NCBI GenBank assembly: GCA_017886705.1
Contig: JAGHJJ010000082.1
Location: 1-40,132, forward strand
Origin: Bacilli bacterium
GTDB lineage: Bacteria; Bacillota_I; Bacilli_A; RF39; UBA660
Length of the DNA: 40,132 nucleotides
Direction: 5' to 3'
A program made the translations under genes and the position numbers. Shown piece after piece: positions 1 to 7,954 of the stretch (its first letter is position 1; every line of letters starts with the position of its first letter). The notes below the pieces were generated by a model. It ran no database searches. It was not told where the DNA came from and was given only the letters and a program-made list of their open reading frames with translations.

Positions 1-171
1 CAATTAGTTAAATATGCTATGGATGAAAATATGAGCCAATCTGCACAACATGCCTTAAGAAACACCGTAGTATCCAGAAGTACTGTTTCTAAAAAAATAT
101 CTAGATTAGATGGCTCTATCCAAGAAACAGGGTTCAGTTCATTTTTACTCTTTTTTACTGTATTTAATTAA
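1..171 (+). CDS. 3' end of an unidentified gene (partial)
   Basis: Reading frame 1 is open from the window edge to a TAA at 169-171 and gives 56 residues ending in a hydrophobic FSSFLLFFTVFN. The stretch is Ser/Thr/Arg-rich before that. I do not recognise a family. It converges on the HD gene. It could be the tail of a real gene or a chance open frame; no start or ribosome site is visible because the gene would begin outside the window. Confidence 0.35.
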   Translation, partial: QLVKYAMDENMSQSAQHALRNTVVSRSTVSKKISRLDGSIQETGFSSFLLFFTVFN

Positions 172-230
172 AAAACATTCTTTAACACCTTTATGAATAA
201 AATATCAAATAACATCAAAGATACTATATT

Positions 231-920
231 CTACTTATCACCATCCATAGTATGCAAATATGTTTTCAAATACTCTGTCCACTCTGGAACATCTTCTTCA
301 TCAAAGAAATGAAATAAAAAATCTACAACAAATTGATGTCTACTTGCCGCTTCTTTCTTTCCAGACTCTGTTAGCATTAAGTTTTTTAGTTTTAATATTT
401 TATCAAACATATGACAAATAGCACTATCAGCACATTTTTCTAAAGATTTATCTTGTGTTCTACCTTCAAACGGAAAAACATTTTTATCAAAAAAGGGATT
501 CCCGTAATTGATAACATATTCATAATCTCTTAAAATACCATGTGCACCTAATGCATCACACATATCGGCATCAGAAACAACCTTTCCTTCAATAGTTGTA
601 GGAATACAGCCCTTTAATCGCTTTCTATATCCAATATTACTAATAGCAAGACAAACTTGATCCTGTATACTTTTATCAACACCACAATCATCCATAATTT
701 TTCTAGCATTCACTAAATGTTTAGCATACTCCATACCAAACAACTTATAATCATCTACATCATGAAGTAATGCAATCAAAGAAATAATATCTTTATCTGC
801 CTTTTCCCGTTCAGCAAACTTTAAAGACAAATGAAAAACTCTATCAATATGTTCCATACCATGACCAGAATGATCTTCTCCTAATAACTGACAAACATGT
901 TCTCTAACCTTTTCTATCAT
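231..920 (-). CDS. HD-domain phosphohydrolase
   Basis: This is a 229-residue protein of the HD superfamily of metal-dependent phosphohydrolases. The pattern is visible in order: His in GMEHIDRV (about residue 24), the paired HD in LLHDVDD (about 53-54) and a distal Asp in VSDADMCDA (about 117). The length fits the small stand-alone YedJ-like group, whose natural substrates are mostly undefined; nucleotides are a common guess. The start ATG is preceded by AGAGGTG. The upstream lipoprotein gene ends 24 bases away, so the two are probably co-transcribed. A decayed copy of the 5' end of this gene lies at about 1530-1680. The substrate cannot be read from sequence. Confidence 0.85.
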   Translation of the reverse strand: MIEKVREHVCQLLGEDHSGHGMEHIDRVFHLSLKFAEREKADKDIISLIALLHDVDDYKLFGMEYAKHLVNARKIMDDCGVDKSIQDQVCLAISNIGYRKRLKGCIPTTIEGKVVSDADMCDALGAHGILRDYEYVINYGNPFFDKNVFPFEGRTQDKSLEKCADSAICHMFDKILKLKNLMLTESGKKEAASRHQFVVDFLFHFFDEEDVPEWTEYLKTYLHTMDGDK

Positions 921-944
921 CTTAACACCTCTAACAAAACTATA

Positions 945-1463
945 TCAATCAGATGAATAATAAATTATGATTTTCCTATCCTCTGGATTTCCACCATCTG
1001 ATTCAATCAAATCCTCATCTCGAATTTCCAGATAATATACACCTAGATTATCCGGATTATTTTTATTAATAAAAATTGCATTATGAGTGATTCGATAATT
1101 TTTACCAGTATCAGTTCGAATATTGTTAATAATACTATACACTTCCTCATAAATTGTTTCTCCATACTTCACATGTCGCCTGCTTCTTCCACCATGTTGA
1201 TCATACGATACAATCTCTCCATCAATAAAATTCAAAAAAGAATAAATCTGTTCATCTAATTCCGGCTTTTGCTGAATATCAGGAGTAAACAAACTTTTCA
1301 ATGTGTCCGCGTCATTCTTCTGAATACACTTCAAAATAGTATTTGCCTGTTTTCTAGCAACAGCCGCAGGAGAATGGTTATTGGTAATACTACATCCTGT
1401 TAGACAAACAAAAATCAACACAATTAAAAAAACACTAAAAATCAAACGATATCTTTTTACCAT
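945..1463 (-). CDS. Lipoprotein, DUF5104-like
   Basis: A 172-residue secreted lipoprotein. The N-terminus has positive residues, a hydrophobic stretch and the lipobox LTGC, so the Cys near residue 24 should be lipidated and the protein held on the outer face of the membrane. The body has a helical Lys/Asp-rich start (IQKNDADTLKSLF) and a beta-rich end, resembling lipoproteins assigned to DUF5104 in Gram-positive anaerobes; this is from memory of the family pattern. The ATG at 1463 follows GGGAGTGA at good spacing. It ends with TGA and sits directly upstream of the HD gene. Function unknown. Confidence 0.8.
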   Translation of the reverse strand: MVKRYRLIFSVFLIVLIFVCLTGCSITNNHSPAAVARKQANTILKCIQKNDADTLKSLFTPDIQQKPELDEQIYSFLNFIDGEIVSYDQHGGRSRRHVKYGETIYEEVYSIINNIRTDTGKNYRITHNAIFINKNNPDNLGVYYLEIRDEDLIESDGGNPEDRKIIIYYSSD

Positions 1464-1529
1464 TTATAACATCACTCCCATAACGACGATTACTAATATG
1501 AAAACAACAAAGATTCAAATGCTAAAATC

Positions 1530-1680
1530 AAAAAATCTTTATCTGCCTTTTTTCATTCAGTAAAATTTGAAAACAAATTAAAAATACTATCAATATGTTC
1601 ATACCATAGCCAGAATGAATTTCACCTAATAACTAATAAACAATTTGTCAACCATTTTTTAACATCCTAAAACTTCTAAC
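1530..1680 (-). pseudogene. Decayed fragment of a second HD-domain gene copy
   Basis: The plus-strand text here (for example ACTATCAATATGTTC, CCAGAATGA and CCTAATAACT) matches, block by block with small indels and substitutions, the sequence at about 790-920, which encodes residues 1 to about 44 of the intact HD protein. No open frame survives. This is best read as the remnant of a tandem or inserted duplicate of the HD gene lying between the two lipoprotein genes. The neighbouring lipoprotein genes do not look homologous to each other, so the whole lipoprotein-HD pair was not obviously duplicated. Confidence 0.75.
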
Positions 1681-2221
1681 TAGTTCTTAGTCTTAACTTT
1701 TGCAGCATTAATCGTTTTTAATCCCTCTTCGATTTGAGGCTCTAACGCTCTAATTTCATCTATCGTATAATAATCTTTATCAACATAATCTTCGACGTAA
1801 CTACTAACTTCATTAAGACAGACTTGATAATTGTTATCTAATAGATAATTATAATATTCTTCATTATAGACTGTACCAAGTCCATCACAATAGACAATCA
1901 TTTCTTCTGTTACTAGATCATACACTTCCGTATAACGAGCCAATCCAAACAAAATATCACTACTAGCATATATATATTCTGTTACATTATATGATTCTTT
2001 ATCATATAACAAATATACATTATCACTATTATAATATTGTACTGCTTCTCCATCTTGAATAGAAAACTCATAGTAATCCTCGATATTAGAATATCTCTCA
2101 GGTACAGGAGTAATTTCCGGAATAACATCATCACTACCACAACCTGACATAAAACATACAGTGCTCAAAACTCCCAAAGATAATAATTTTTTTTCACATT
2201 AGTTAATCTATATTTATCCAT
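1680..2221 (-). CDS. Lipoprotein with frameshifted signal peptide
   Basis: The ORF track begins at a TTG (2177), but a far better start is ATG at 2221, which follows AGGAGGTAGGTT. From that ATG the frame runs into TGA after 18 codons. Adding one base in the A8 tract (2187-2194 as T8 on plus) gives MDKYRLTNVKKKLLSLGVL continuing into FMSGC, a complete lipoprotein signal peptide with lipobox. The mature part is acidic and Tyr-rich with a helical C-terminus, and I do not recognise its family. The gene is therefore off by one base: an inactivated allele, a phase-variable or slippage-rescued gene, or a sequencing error in a homopolymer. Confidence 0.7.
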
Positions 2222-2252
2222 ATAACCTACCTCCTAATTAAAGTTACATCTA

Positions 2253-2484
2253 TTATACCAAACTATTATCTAACAACTCAATAAAATTAAGAATAACACA
2301 TGCCAATACATCAAAATCATAAACCTTATCAATAATAGGGACATGGATAAATATCATTTTGGTAGATAATTGATTTTGATAAATATAGCTTAATCACTCA
2401 TAATATATACGATTACATAAATACGAATCTACATCATGAGAAATACAAAACTCTATTAGTACTTTTTTTAAAAATTTTCTAACA
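2253..2484 (-). pseudogene. Relic of pyroglutamyl-peptidase (C-terminal part)
   Basis: The gap between the lipoprotein and the flavoprotein gene reads, on the minus strand, as LIEFCISHDVDSYLCN, then IYYE, an in-frame TGA at 2394-2396, then LSYIYQNQ, KMIFIHVP and a short helical tail ending in TAA at 2253-2255. This follows the C-terminal half of peptidase C15 (pyrrolidone-carboxylate peptidase), in which the Cys of the YLCN motif and the His of FIHVP are catalytic residues. The 5' half is missing, replaced by the end of the neighbouring gene. I read it as a truncated, stopped pseudogene; assignment is by motif memory only. Confidence 0.6.
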
Positions 2485-2504
2485 AATAAAAAAATGATAA
2501 TTTT

Positions 2505-3767
2505 TTAGTTACCATTTTTCTTATCTAAATATTCTATAATAGCATACGATGCATCTCGTCCACTTCGACCTGCAAAAGCAACCGTTCCTGGAGTATTTGT
2601 TAAATCTCCACCAGCAAATATGTTCTCCCGAGATGTTCTTCCCTCTTGATCAATTTTTACTTTTCCACGAGGAGTTCTTTCTAATCCCAATCCACTAACA
2701 ACACTCTCTTCTACCATAGATCCTATGGCCATCATTACATAGTCACATGGTATATGATAATTGCTTCCTTCTATATTTACAGGACTAAGACGACTTTCTC
2801 CTTCTTTTTGAATTAAATCTGTCTTAGTTACTTCAACTCCTTTTACTTTAGTAACACCATCTATTTTTAAAATATTATGTTGAAATAAAAACTCTACACC
2901 ATCTGTTTTAGCATCCGCAATTTCTTCTTTCGTAGCTGGCATCTCTTTCTCACTACGCCTGTAAATGACATAAACATGTTCTGCACCTAACCGCTTTACT
3001 GTTCTAGAAACATCCATCGCAACATTACCACCACCACTAACAACAACAGTCTTTCCATGATAATCAGGATGACTATTATTTTCTAAAATTTCATTGCCAC
3101 CATAGACACCATTTAAATCTTCTCCTGGTATATGCATCTTTAGTGAAATATTACCTCCAATTCCTAAAAAAACAGCATCATACTCTTTCTCTAAATAATC
3201 TAAAGTAATATCACGACCTAATTCCTGATTTAATTTTACTTCAACACCTAAATCTAAAATCTTATCAATAGTCTTCTTTAAAATATCTTTAGGAAGTCTA
3301 AAATCAGGAATTCCATGATATAAAATACCACCTAAATAATTATGTTTTTCATAAACAACAGGACTAATACCGTTAATCGCAAGAAAAGCAGCACAGACAA
3401 GTCCGGCTGGTCCACCTCCAACGATTGCAACCCTCTCCCGCCTTTTAGGACAATCCTTCCTTACAATACTCCAATTATTTTTAATAGATAAATCTCCAAT
3501 AAAAGCTTCTAACTCTCCAATTCTTACCGCATCATAAGACACTTTCTTTACACAAGCTCCTTGACATTGCTTATCATAAGGACAAACTCTACCACAAATA
3601 GCTGGAAGAACAGTAGTCTGACATAGTACTCTATAAGCATGTTCATAATCTTCACTTTTAATATCTTTGATAAAAGAAGTAATATCATTATTAAATGGAC
3701 ATCCTACTTGACAAGGTTTAGTAACACAACTAGCACAATAATTTGCTTTTTCTAAAATACTATTCAT
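2505..3767 (-). CDS. GltD-like FAD/NAD(P) oxidoreductase (hydrogenase partner)
   Basis: About 420 residues, the size of glutamate synthase small-subunit-like flavoproteins. N-terminal Cys clusters (CASCVTKPCQVGCPF and CGRVCPYDKQCQGAC) should hold two [4Fe-4S] clusters. An FAD-binding loop follows in VAIVGGGPAGLV, then an NAD(P)-binding loop in VVVSGGGNVAMD and a second FAD contact in IFAGGDLTNTPG. The ORF track starts at a GTG (3776), but ATG at 3767 is better placed after GGAGGTG and overlaps the hydrogenase stop by eight bases, indicating translational coupling. No glutamate synthase large subunit is present, so its likely job is electron transfer between NAD(P)H and the adjacent hydrogenase; that is inference. 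Confidence 0.9.
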   Translation of the reverse strand: MNSILEKANYCASCVTKPCQVGCPFNNDITSFIKDIKSEDYEHAYRVLCQTTVLPAICGRVCPYDKQCQGACVKKVSYDAVRIGELEAFIGDLSIKNNWSIVRKDCPKRRERVAIVGGGPAGLVCAAFLAINGISPVVYEKHNYLGGILYHGIPDFRLPKDILKKTIDKILDLGVEVKLNQELGRDITLDYLEKEYDAVFLGIGGNISLKMHIPGEDLNGVYGGNEILENNSHPDYHGKTVVVSGGGNVAMDVSRTVKRLGAEHVYVIYRRSEKEMPATKEEIADAKTDGVEFLFQHNILKIDGVTKVKGVEVTKTDLIQKEGESRLSPVNIEGSNYHIPCDYVMMAIGSMVEESVVSGLGLERTPRGKVKIDQEGRTSRENIFAGGDLTNTPGTVAFAGRSGRDASYAIIEYLDKKNGN

Positions 3768-5127
3768 GATGACCACCTCCTAATAAATAAGACCTATCTA
3801 CAAAAGTAGTATGTAAAAGTTCTTCTGCTATCTCACTATTAGGTTCATTTAAAAACTTCTCATAAATCTCTTTAATTTCAGGATTTTGATGACACAATCG
3901 AATCTTAGAATGACTATCTTCCTTCTCCATACTTTCTAGTCGTTTATTCTTTCTACTTTTCATCTCTAATAAAGTAAGTTTAGGTTGTCCTCCACCACCA
4001 ACACATCCAAAGCTACAACTCATAACCTCAACAAAATGATAAAAAACTTCGCCTTTTTTTATCTTATCAAGAACTCTTACTGCATTTTTCATTCCATTAA
4101 TAACTGCAACTTTCAAAGTAACATCACCTAAATTAACACTAGCTTCTCTAACACCTTCTGTTCCACGTACATCTTGAAATAAAATAGCATCCTTATCTAA
4201 ATCCCTACCATTCAAAAAGTAATAGGCTGTTCGAAGTGCTGCTTCCATAACACCACCCGTTTTACCAAAGATAAGCCCGGCACTAGAACCCTTTCCTAAT
4301 GGAGAAGAAAACTTCTCCTCAGGTAATGTTTTAAAATCAATATCACAATCACGAAATAAAGAAATTAACTCTCTTGTAGTTATCACATAATCCGTATCAC
4401 TAATACCAGAAACCTTGAAATATTCACAAGCTCGATTAACTTCATCTCTTTTTACTTCTGCTTTTTTAGCCGTACAAGGTGCAACTACCACATTTAAAAT
4501 TTTACGAACATCAAGCTGCTCTTGTTCTGCAAAATAAGTTTTAATCATACTACTTTGCATGGTAATAGGACTCTTACAACTAGATAAATTAGACAAAAAC
4601 TCTGGATAAAAAATTTCTGCATAACGCACCCAGGCTGGACAACAAGAAGTAAACATCGGAAGTCTTTCATTATTCTTAATACGATTTACTAACTCCATAG
4701 CTTCTTCCATAATCGTTAAATCTGCTCCAAATGTCACATCAAAAACATAATCAAAGCCCAGCCTTTTTAGTCCAGCAACAATCTTTCCTTCATAATTTTC
4801 TTCACCTAAAGAAAAAGCTTCGCCAATCGCAACCCGTACTGCAGGAGCAATACTAATTACTTTAACAAAATCTTTCTTGCTTAATAATTCTTTTAACTTT
4901 AAATAATCAAACTTCTCATGAACAGCTTCTGTAGGACATAAATTAGCACATTGTCCACAATAAATACAAACTGGCTCCCTTGTTTGATTAATATCATACA
5001 TCTTTAAAACAGTAACTTCATCCCGACAAGCCTTAACGCAATATCCACATTGAATACATTTAGAATCATCCTTCTCAATTGCTGGATTATCATCACTATA
5101 AATAATTTCTAACTCGTTATCTTTCAT
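3760..5127 (-). CDS. hydA: [FeFe]-hydrogenase catalytic subunit
   Basis: A 455-residue iron hydrogenase that interconverts protons and H2. Two ferredoxin-type [4Fe-4S] sites appear at residues 24-34 and 54-64. The H-cluster motifs are complete: L1 TSCCPAW (about 160-166, including the Cys used in proton transfer), L2 APCTAKKAE (about 216-224) and L3 EVMSCSFGCVGGGGQP (Cys 371 and 375). The C-terminus (NPEIKEIYEKFL, then ELLHTTFVDR) is the fused small-subunit domain. Coupling to a GltD-like flavoprotein fits the glutamate-synthase-linked subgroup (group A2 in HydDB terms, from memory). The maturases HydE, HydF and HydG are not in the window. A consensus-like promoter lies just upstream. Confidence 0.95.
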   Translation of the reverse strand: MKDNELEIIYSDDNPAIEKDDSKCIQCGYCVKACRDEVTVLKMYDINQTREPVCIYCGQCANLCPTEAVHEKFDYLKLKELLSKKDFVKVISIAPAVRVAIGEAFSLGEENYEGKIVAGLKRLGFDYVFDVTFGADLTIMEEAMELVNRIKNNERLPMFTSCCPAWVRYAEIFYPEFLSNLSSCKSPITMQSSMIKTYFAEQEQLDVRKILNVVVAPCTAKKAEVKRDEVNRACEYFKVSGISDTDYVITTRELISLFRDCDIDFKTLPEEKFSSPLGKGSSAGLIFGKTGGVMEAALRTAYYFLNGRDLDKDAILFQDVRGTEGVREASVNLGDVTLKVAVINGMKNAVRVLDKIKKGEVFYHFVEVMSCSFGCVGGGGQPKLTLLEMKSRKNKRLESMEKEDSHSKIRLCHQNPEIKEIYEKFLNEPNSEIAEELLHTTFVDRSYLLGGGHHE

Positions 5128-5147
5128 TACAACACCATCCTAAATTT

Positions 5148-5176
5148 ATCATACAAATAAGACATAACTTGGTCAA
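5148..5176 (-). promoter_or_regulatory. Sigma-A-type promoter of the hydrogenase operon
   Basis: On the minus strand TTGACC (plus 5171-5176) and TATGAT (plus 5148-5153) are separated by exactly 17 bases and lie about 20 bases upstream of the hydA start. The block TTTTTCTTGACC that contains the -35 also occurs once more upstream (plus about 5232-5243), which could be a regulator half-site or a second weak promoter element. Confidence 0.7.
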
Positions 5177-5240
5177 GAAAAACTCATAAATTTCCTAACT
5201 ATATAAAAAATAACACCAAGGAGTAACACACGGTCAAGAA

Positions 5241-5271
5241 AAAATAAAAAAAAAGACTCAATAAAGTCTTA
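5241..5271 (-). terminator. Rho-independent terminator after the 188-residue membrane protein
   Basis: On minus, AAGACT, a six-base loop and AGTCTT are followed by a run of nine T. The stop codon of the gene overlaps the stem. A nearly identical hairpin ends the gene at 20995. Confidence 0.75.
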
Positions 5272-5835
5272 AAATAAATCTTGCATCAAAAGAAAAGTTA
5301 TAATAATAGAAACAATTAATAAAATAGAAAAAGCAGAAATAAAAGTATTAGCCTTAGTAGATAATTGATTCTGTTTCTTAATAGTTCTATCTTTAATAGC
5401 ATAAACCAAAGTGGAAATAGCATAAATCATCGGTGTAAGACCAACTGTACCAAGAACTATATGTAATACTCCTGCTGCAATATACCACTCATAGATAGAA
5501 TATAATTTTTTCTCTTTCTTATCACTAATACGAAAAATAATACTAACAATTAAAATTATCAATACTAAGATCCAATTAAGAACAACAATCATATCTCTAA
5601 AATTATTTAACACATCTATTGCTTCCTGATTTCCAGATAAAGCAGCAGTAAACCTTAATCTAAAATACCAATCCATAGAAGTAATAAAATTATCAAAGAA
5701 AATAATTATCGTAATAACTAAAACTATAACCATCAAAACAATAGCTTTAGAAGAAAGAAAAGATATATTATTTTTCTGATTATTATCTACATCATTAACA
5801 TTTCCTAAAGAACTATTCTCAACTGCATTCATCAT
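5269..5835 (-). CDS. Four-helix membrane protein of unknown function
   Basis: 188 residues with four predicted membrane segments (about 27-50, 84-108, 117-145 and 162-186) and a short polar N-terminus. There are no conserved catalytic motifs. Helices 3 and 4 resemble the small DUF4190-type membrane proteins of Firmicutes in spacing, but I cannot assign it. The start is one of two adjacent ATGs after GAGGTG. It has its own terminator and sits between the hydrogenase operon and a DNA-repair-like operon without obvious connection to either. Confidence 0.75.
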   Translation of the reverse strand: MMNAVENSSLGNVNDVDNNQKNNISFLSSKAIVLMVIVLVITIIIFFDNFITSMDWYFRLRFTAALSGNQEAIDVLNNFRDMIVVLNWILVLIILIVSIIFRISDKKEKKLYSIYEWYIAAGVLHIVLGTVGLTPMIYAISTLVYAIKDRTIKKQNQLSTKANTFISAFSILLIVSIIITFLLMQDLF

Positions 5836-5872
5836 ATATCACCTCTATTATGATAATAACACATAAACACGA

Positions 5873-6586
5873 CTAAGGAACAAGAAAATCCCATATTCTC
5901 ATATATTGTTCAAATTGTACATCTTTTTTCACCTGAGCAGTAGGATGATAACACGGAATAATAACAAAATCATCTTGTTTAATAACTGGCATATCGCGAA
6001 TAATATCCGATAATCTATGACTAATATGAAAGCCGTACATAGTTGCTAAAGAAAATAACGGATAATATCCTAAAGTAATAATAACTCTAGGTTTAATAAT
6101 ATCAATTTGTCTTTTTAAATAATCACTACAATAGATAGTAGATTTTAATAAATCAATATTCTCTCCTCGATAAAGATTCCCTTTTCTAGCACACATAATA
6201 GCATTAGTAATAAATATATTGTCTATATCAATAGAAGTATGAGAGATCTTAGCAGACTCCAATAAATACTTCATAAGCATCTTTTTAGTAAGACTCTTTT
6301 CACTATTGATTAAATAATCCCAATTCTCAAGTGTTGGATTAGTCAAATAAGAATTATGTAACTTTTCCATATCAGCATAAGGTCCCCAATCTTGTCCTAT
6401 AACCATAATAGAAGAATCTAATCTACGGTACCAATCTGTCCAAACAGAAGGAATACTTTTACCAAAATCAACATCACAATATATATTAATTAATGAACAA
6501 TCTCTACCACTTTTCTTTCTTAAAGACATACAGCTTCTACACTTAGACATAGCTTCTATTAAATCATCAAACTCTTTTTCTTTCAT
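5873..6586 (-). CDS. Uracil-DNA glycosylase-superfamily protein
   Basis: About 237 residues. The ORF track extends to 6658, but ATG at 6586 (MKEKEFDDLIEAM) is preferred because it falls 13 bases after the stop of the upstream gene. The N-terminus carries four Cys (CRSCMS and CSLINIYC) that could bind Fe-S or Zn. The UDG fold is suggested by VIGQDWG (a GQD-type motif A), ITNAIMCAR, PRVIITLGYYPLF and the terminal CYHPTAQ, which stands where other families have HPS. The motif mixture fits no classic family exactly. Expected role: removal of deaminated bases from DNA. It ends an operon starting with the acetyltransferase at 8392. Confidence 0.75.
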   Translation of the reverse strand: MKEKEFDDLIEAMSKCRSCMSLRKKSGRDCSLINIYCDVDFGKSIPSVWTDWYRRLDSSIMVIGQDWGPYADMEKLHNSYLTNPTLENWDYLINSEKSLTKKMLMKYLLESAKISHTSIDIDNIFITNAIMCARKGNLYRGENIDLLKSTIYCSDYLKRQIDIIKPRVIITLGYYPLFSLATMYGFHISHRLSDIIRDMPVIKQDDFVIIPCYHPTAQVKKDVQFEQYMRIWDFLVP

Positions 6587-6599
6587 AAAATTCCTACCC

Positions 6600-7466
6600 T
6601 TACTCAAATTGATTAGCAAGCTGATCAATACTAACTCCGCCAGCACCATTCCAATCAATTACTACGCTATCAAACTCATTACTTCGAAACTGATTCATCT
6701 TCTCATAATCTTCTCTACTCATATCAAAATTCAATGAATAAATATTCTCACTAATTCTATCTATATTAGTACTCTTAACCAAGGGAAAAAGATGCTTTTC
6801 TTTCCATATCCAATTTAAAATAATCTGATTTTGAGTTTTCTGATACTTTTTAGAAAGTTCCAAAAGTAATGAATAATATCGATTAGCTGTTCTACCACGT
6901 CTTAAAGGCTGATAACAAACAAATTGTATATTATGACACTTACAATAATCTAATACACCAATATCTTCATAGGTTTTACATTCTAAATTATAAACACCTT
7001 CAAAAAAATCAACAGAAACAGCCTCATGAACTTCAATCAACTGTTCTAAATTAACATTACTAATACCAATATATCTAACTTTACCAACAGAAACCAATCT
7101 TTGAATTTCCAAATAAACTTCAACTAAAGGAATTTTAGAAAACACAGGACTATGTAATTGCAAACTATCAACATAACGAAGGTCTAAAACTTGTAAATAT
7201 TCATTTAATTGTATTTCTACATCTGATATATCTACAATAGTAGGTTCCAAATTAACAGTAATAAACAAATTTTCTCTACCAACTTCATCAATAAACTTCT
7301 TTACCTTTTTTACAATTTCACCATGATTATATAACATATATAAAGATAAATAATTTTGTCCCTGAGAAAAAGAATACACTAAGGAAGGGATTTCTTTTTC
7401 TATATTTTCACAATCAATATTCCAAGTACCAATACCAATAGGAAAAATATTTTCTTTTAAAATCAT
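6600..7466 (-). CDS. Aldo/keto reductase-like protein with degenerate active site
   Basis: 288 residues following the AKR (beta/alpha)8 pattern: DSLQLHSP, the VGKVRYIGISN segment, VYNLECKT, and FVCYQPLRRG near the cofactor end. The catalytic His (LQLH) and Tyr (MLYNHGEI) positions are kept. However, the usual Asp before the Tyr is replaced (YLSLYMLY), and the usual Lys in the ITxK strand reads FITVNLEP, with Asn. Loss of the Asp and Lys suggests the protein no longer works as a normal NADPH reductase. AGGTGA precedes the ATG, and it is closely spaced with its neighbours on both sides. The substrate is unknown. Confidence 0.8.
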   Translation of the reverse strand: MILKENIFPIGIGTWNIDCENIEKEIPSLVYSFSQGQNYLSLYMLYNHGEIVKKVKKFIDEVGRENLFITVNLEPTIVDISDVEIQLNEYLQVLDLRYVDSLQLHSPVFSKIPLVEVYLEIQRLVSVGKVRYIGISNVNLEQLIEVHEAVSVDFFEGVYNLECKTYEDIGVLDYCKCHNIQFVCYQPLRRGRTANRYYSLLLELSKKYQKTQNQIILNWIWKEKHLFPLVKSTNIDRISENIYSLNFDMSREDYEKMNQFRSNEFDSVVIDWNGAGGVSIDQLANQFE

Positions 7467-7488
7467 ACTTTATTCACCTAACCATATA

Positions 7489-7941
7489 TTATTTTTTATC
7501 TCTACTATAAACTTCAGAAGCCAACGGATGTAAAAAATAAATTAAAGTATCAGAAGTCTTAAACTCAACTGCATCCCATTCTGGCCTTTGAATATAAGAA
7601 TATCTAGAATCTTTTCCTACCCTGTTAAGTAAAATGTTTCTATCTTCTACAACAAAATCAATTGCCGCTTCCCAATTTAAACGAGTCTCATCAAAAAATC
7701 TAATTTTAACAAACTTTAACTCTCCAAACTTAGTATGAATTGCCTCATGCAAAATATAGACATTCCCTCTTTCCGTCTCCAAAATTAAAGAAGAAATATT
7801 TTGCATTTCTAAATCCAACTGCATCTTATGCTCCACACTAGTAGGAAAGACATCAATAAAGTCAATACATTTTATTCCTTCTATTTCTTTCAAATCACTA
7901 TCAATTCTTTCTAAATTTTTACGAACAATTTCATATAGCAT
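7489..7941 (-). CDS. Hypothetical protein, 150 residues
   Basis: A real gene by its ribosome site (AGGAAGG before the ATG) and by tight spacing to the acetyltransferase upstream (13 bases) and the AKR-like gene downstream (22 bases). It is predicted soluble, mixed alpha/beta, with no signal peptide and no recognisable catalytic motif. Features of note are an acidic N-terminal helix and a central beta-rich block (SLILETERGNVYILHEAI). I do not recognise its family. Operon context with a UDG-like protein and an acetyltransferase gives no clear function. Confidence 0.75.
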   Translation of the reverse strand: MLYEIVRKNLERIDSDLKEIEGIKCIDFIDVFPTSVEHKMQLDLEMQNISSLILETERGNVYILHEAIHTKFGELKFVKIRFFDETRLNWEAAIDFVVEDRNILLNRVGKDSRYSYIQRPEWDAVEFKTSDTLIYFLHPLASEVYSRDKK

Positions 7942-7954
7942 AATAAAATCCTTC

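Noticed and set aside
1381-1563. Plus-strand ORF of 60 residues
   Set aside because: It overlaps the lipoprotein gene in antisense and the HD-gene relic; no start signal.
2505-3767. Glutamate synthase small subunit (gltD) as the function
   Set aside because: No large subunit is present and the gene overlaps the hydrogenase, so an electron-transfer partner role fits better.
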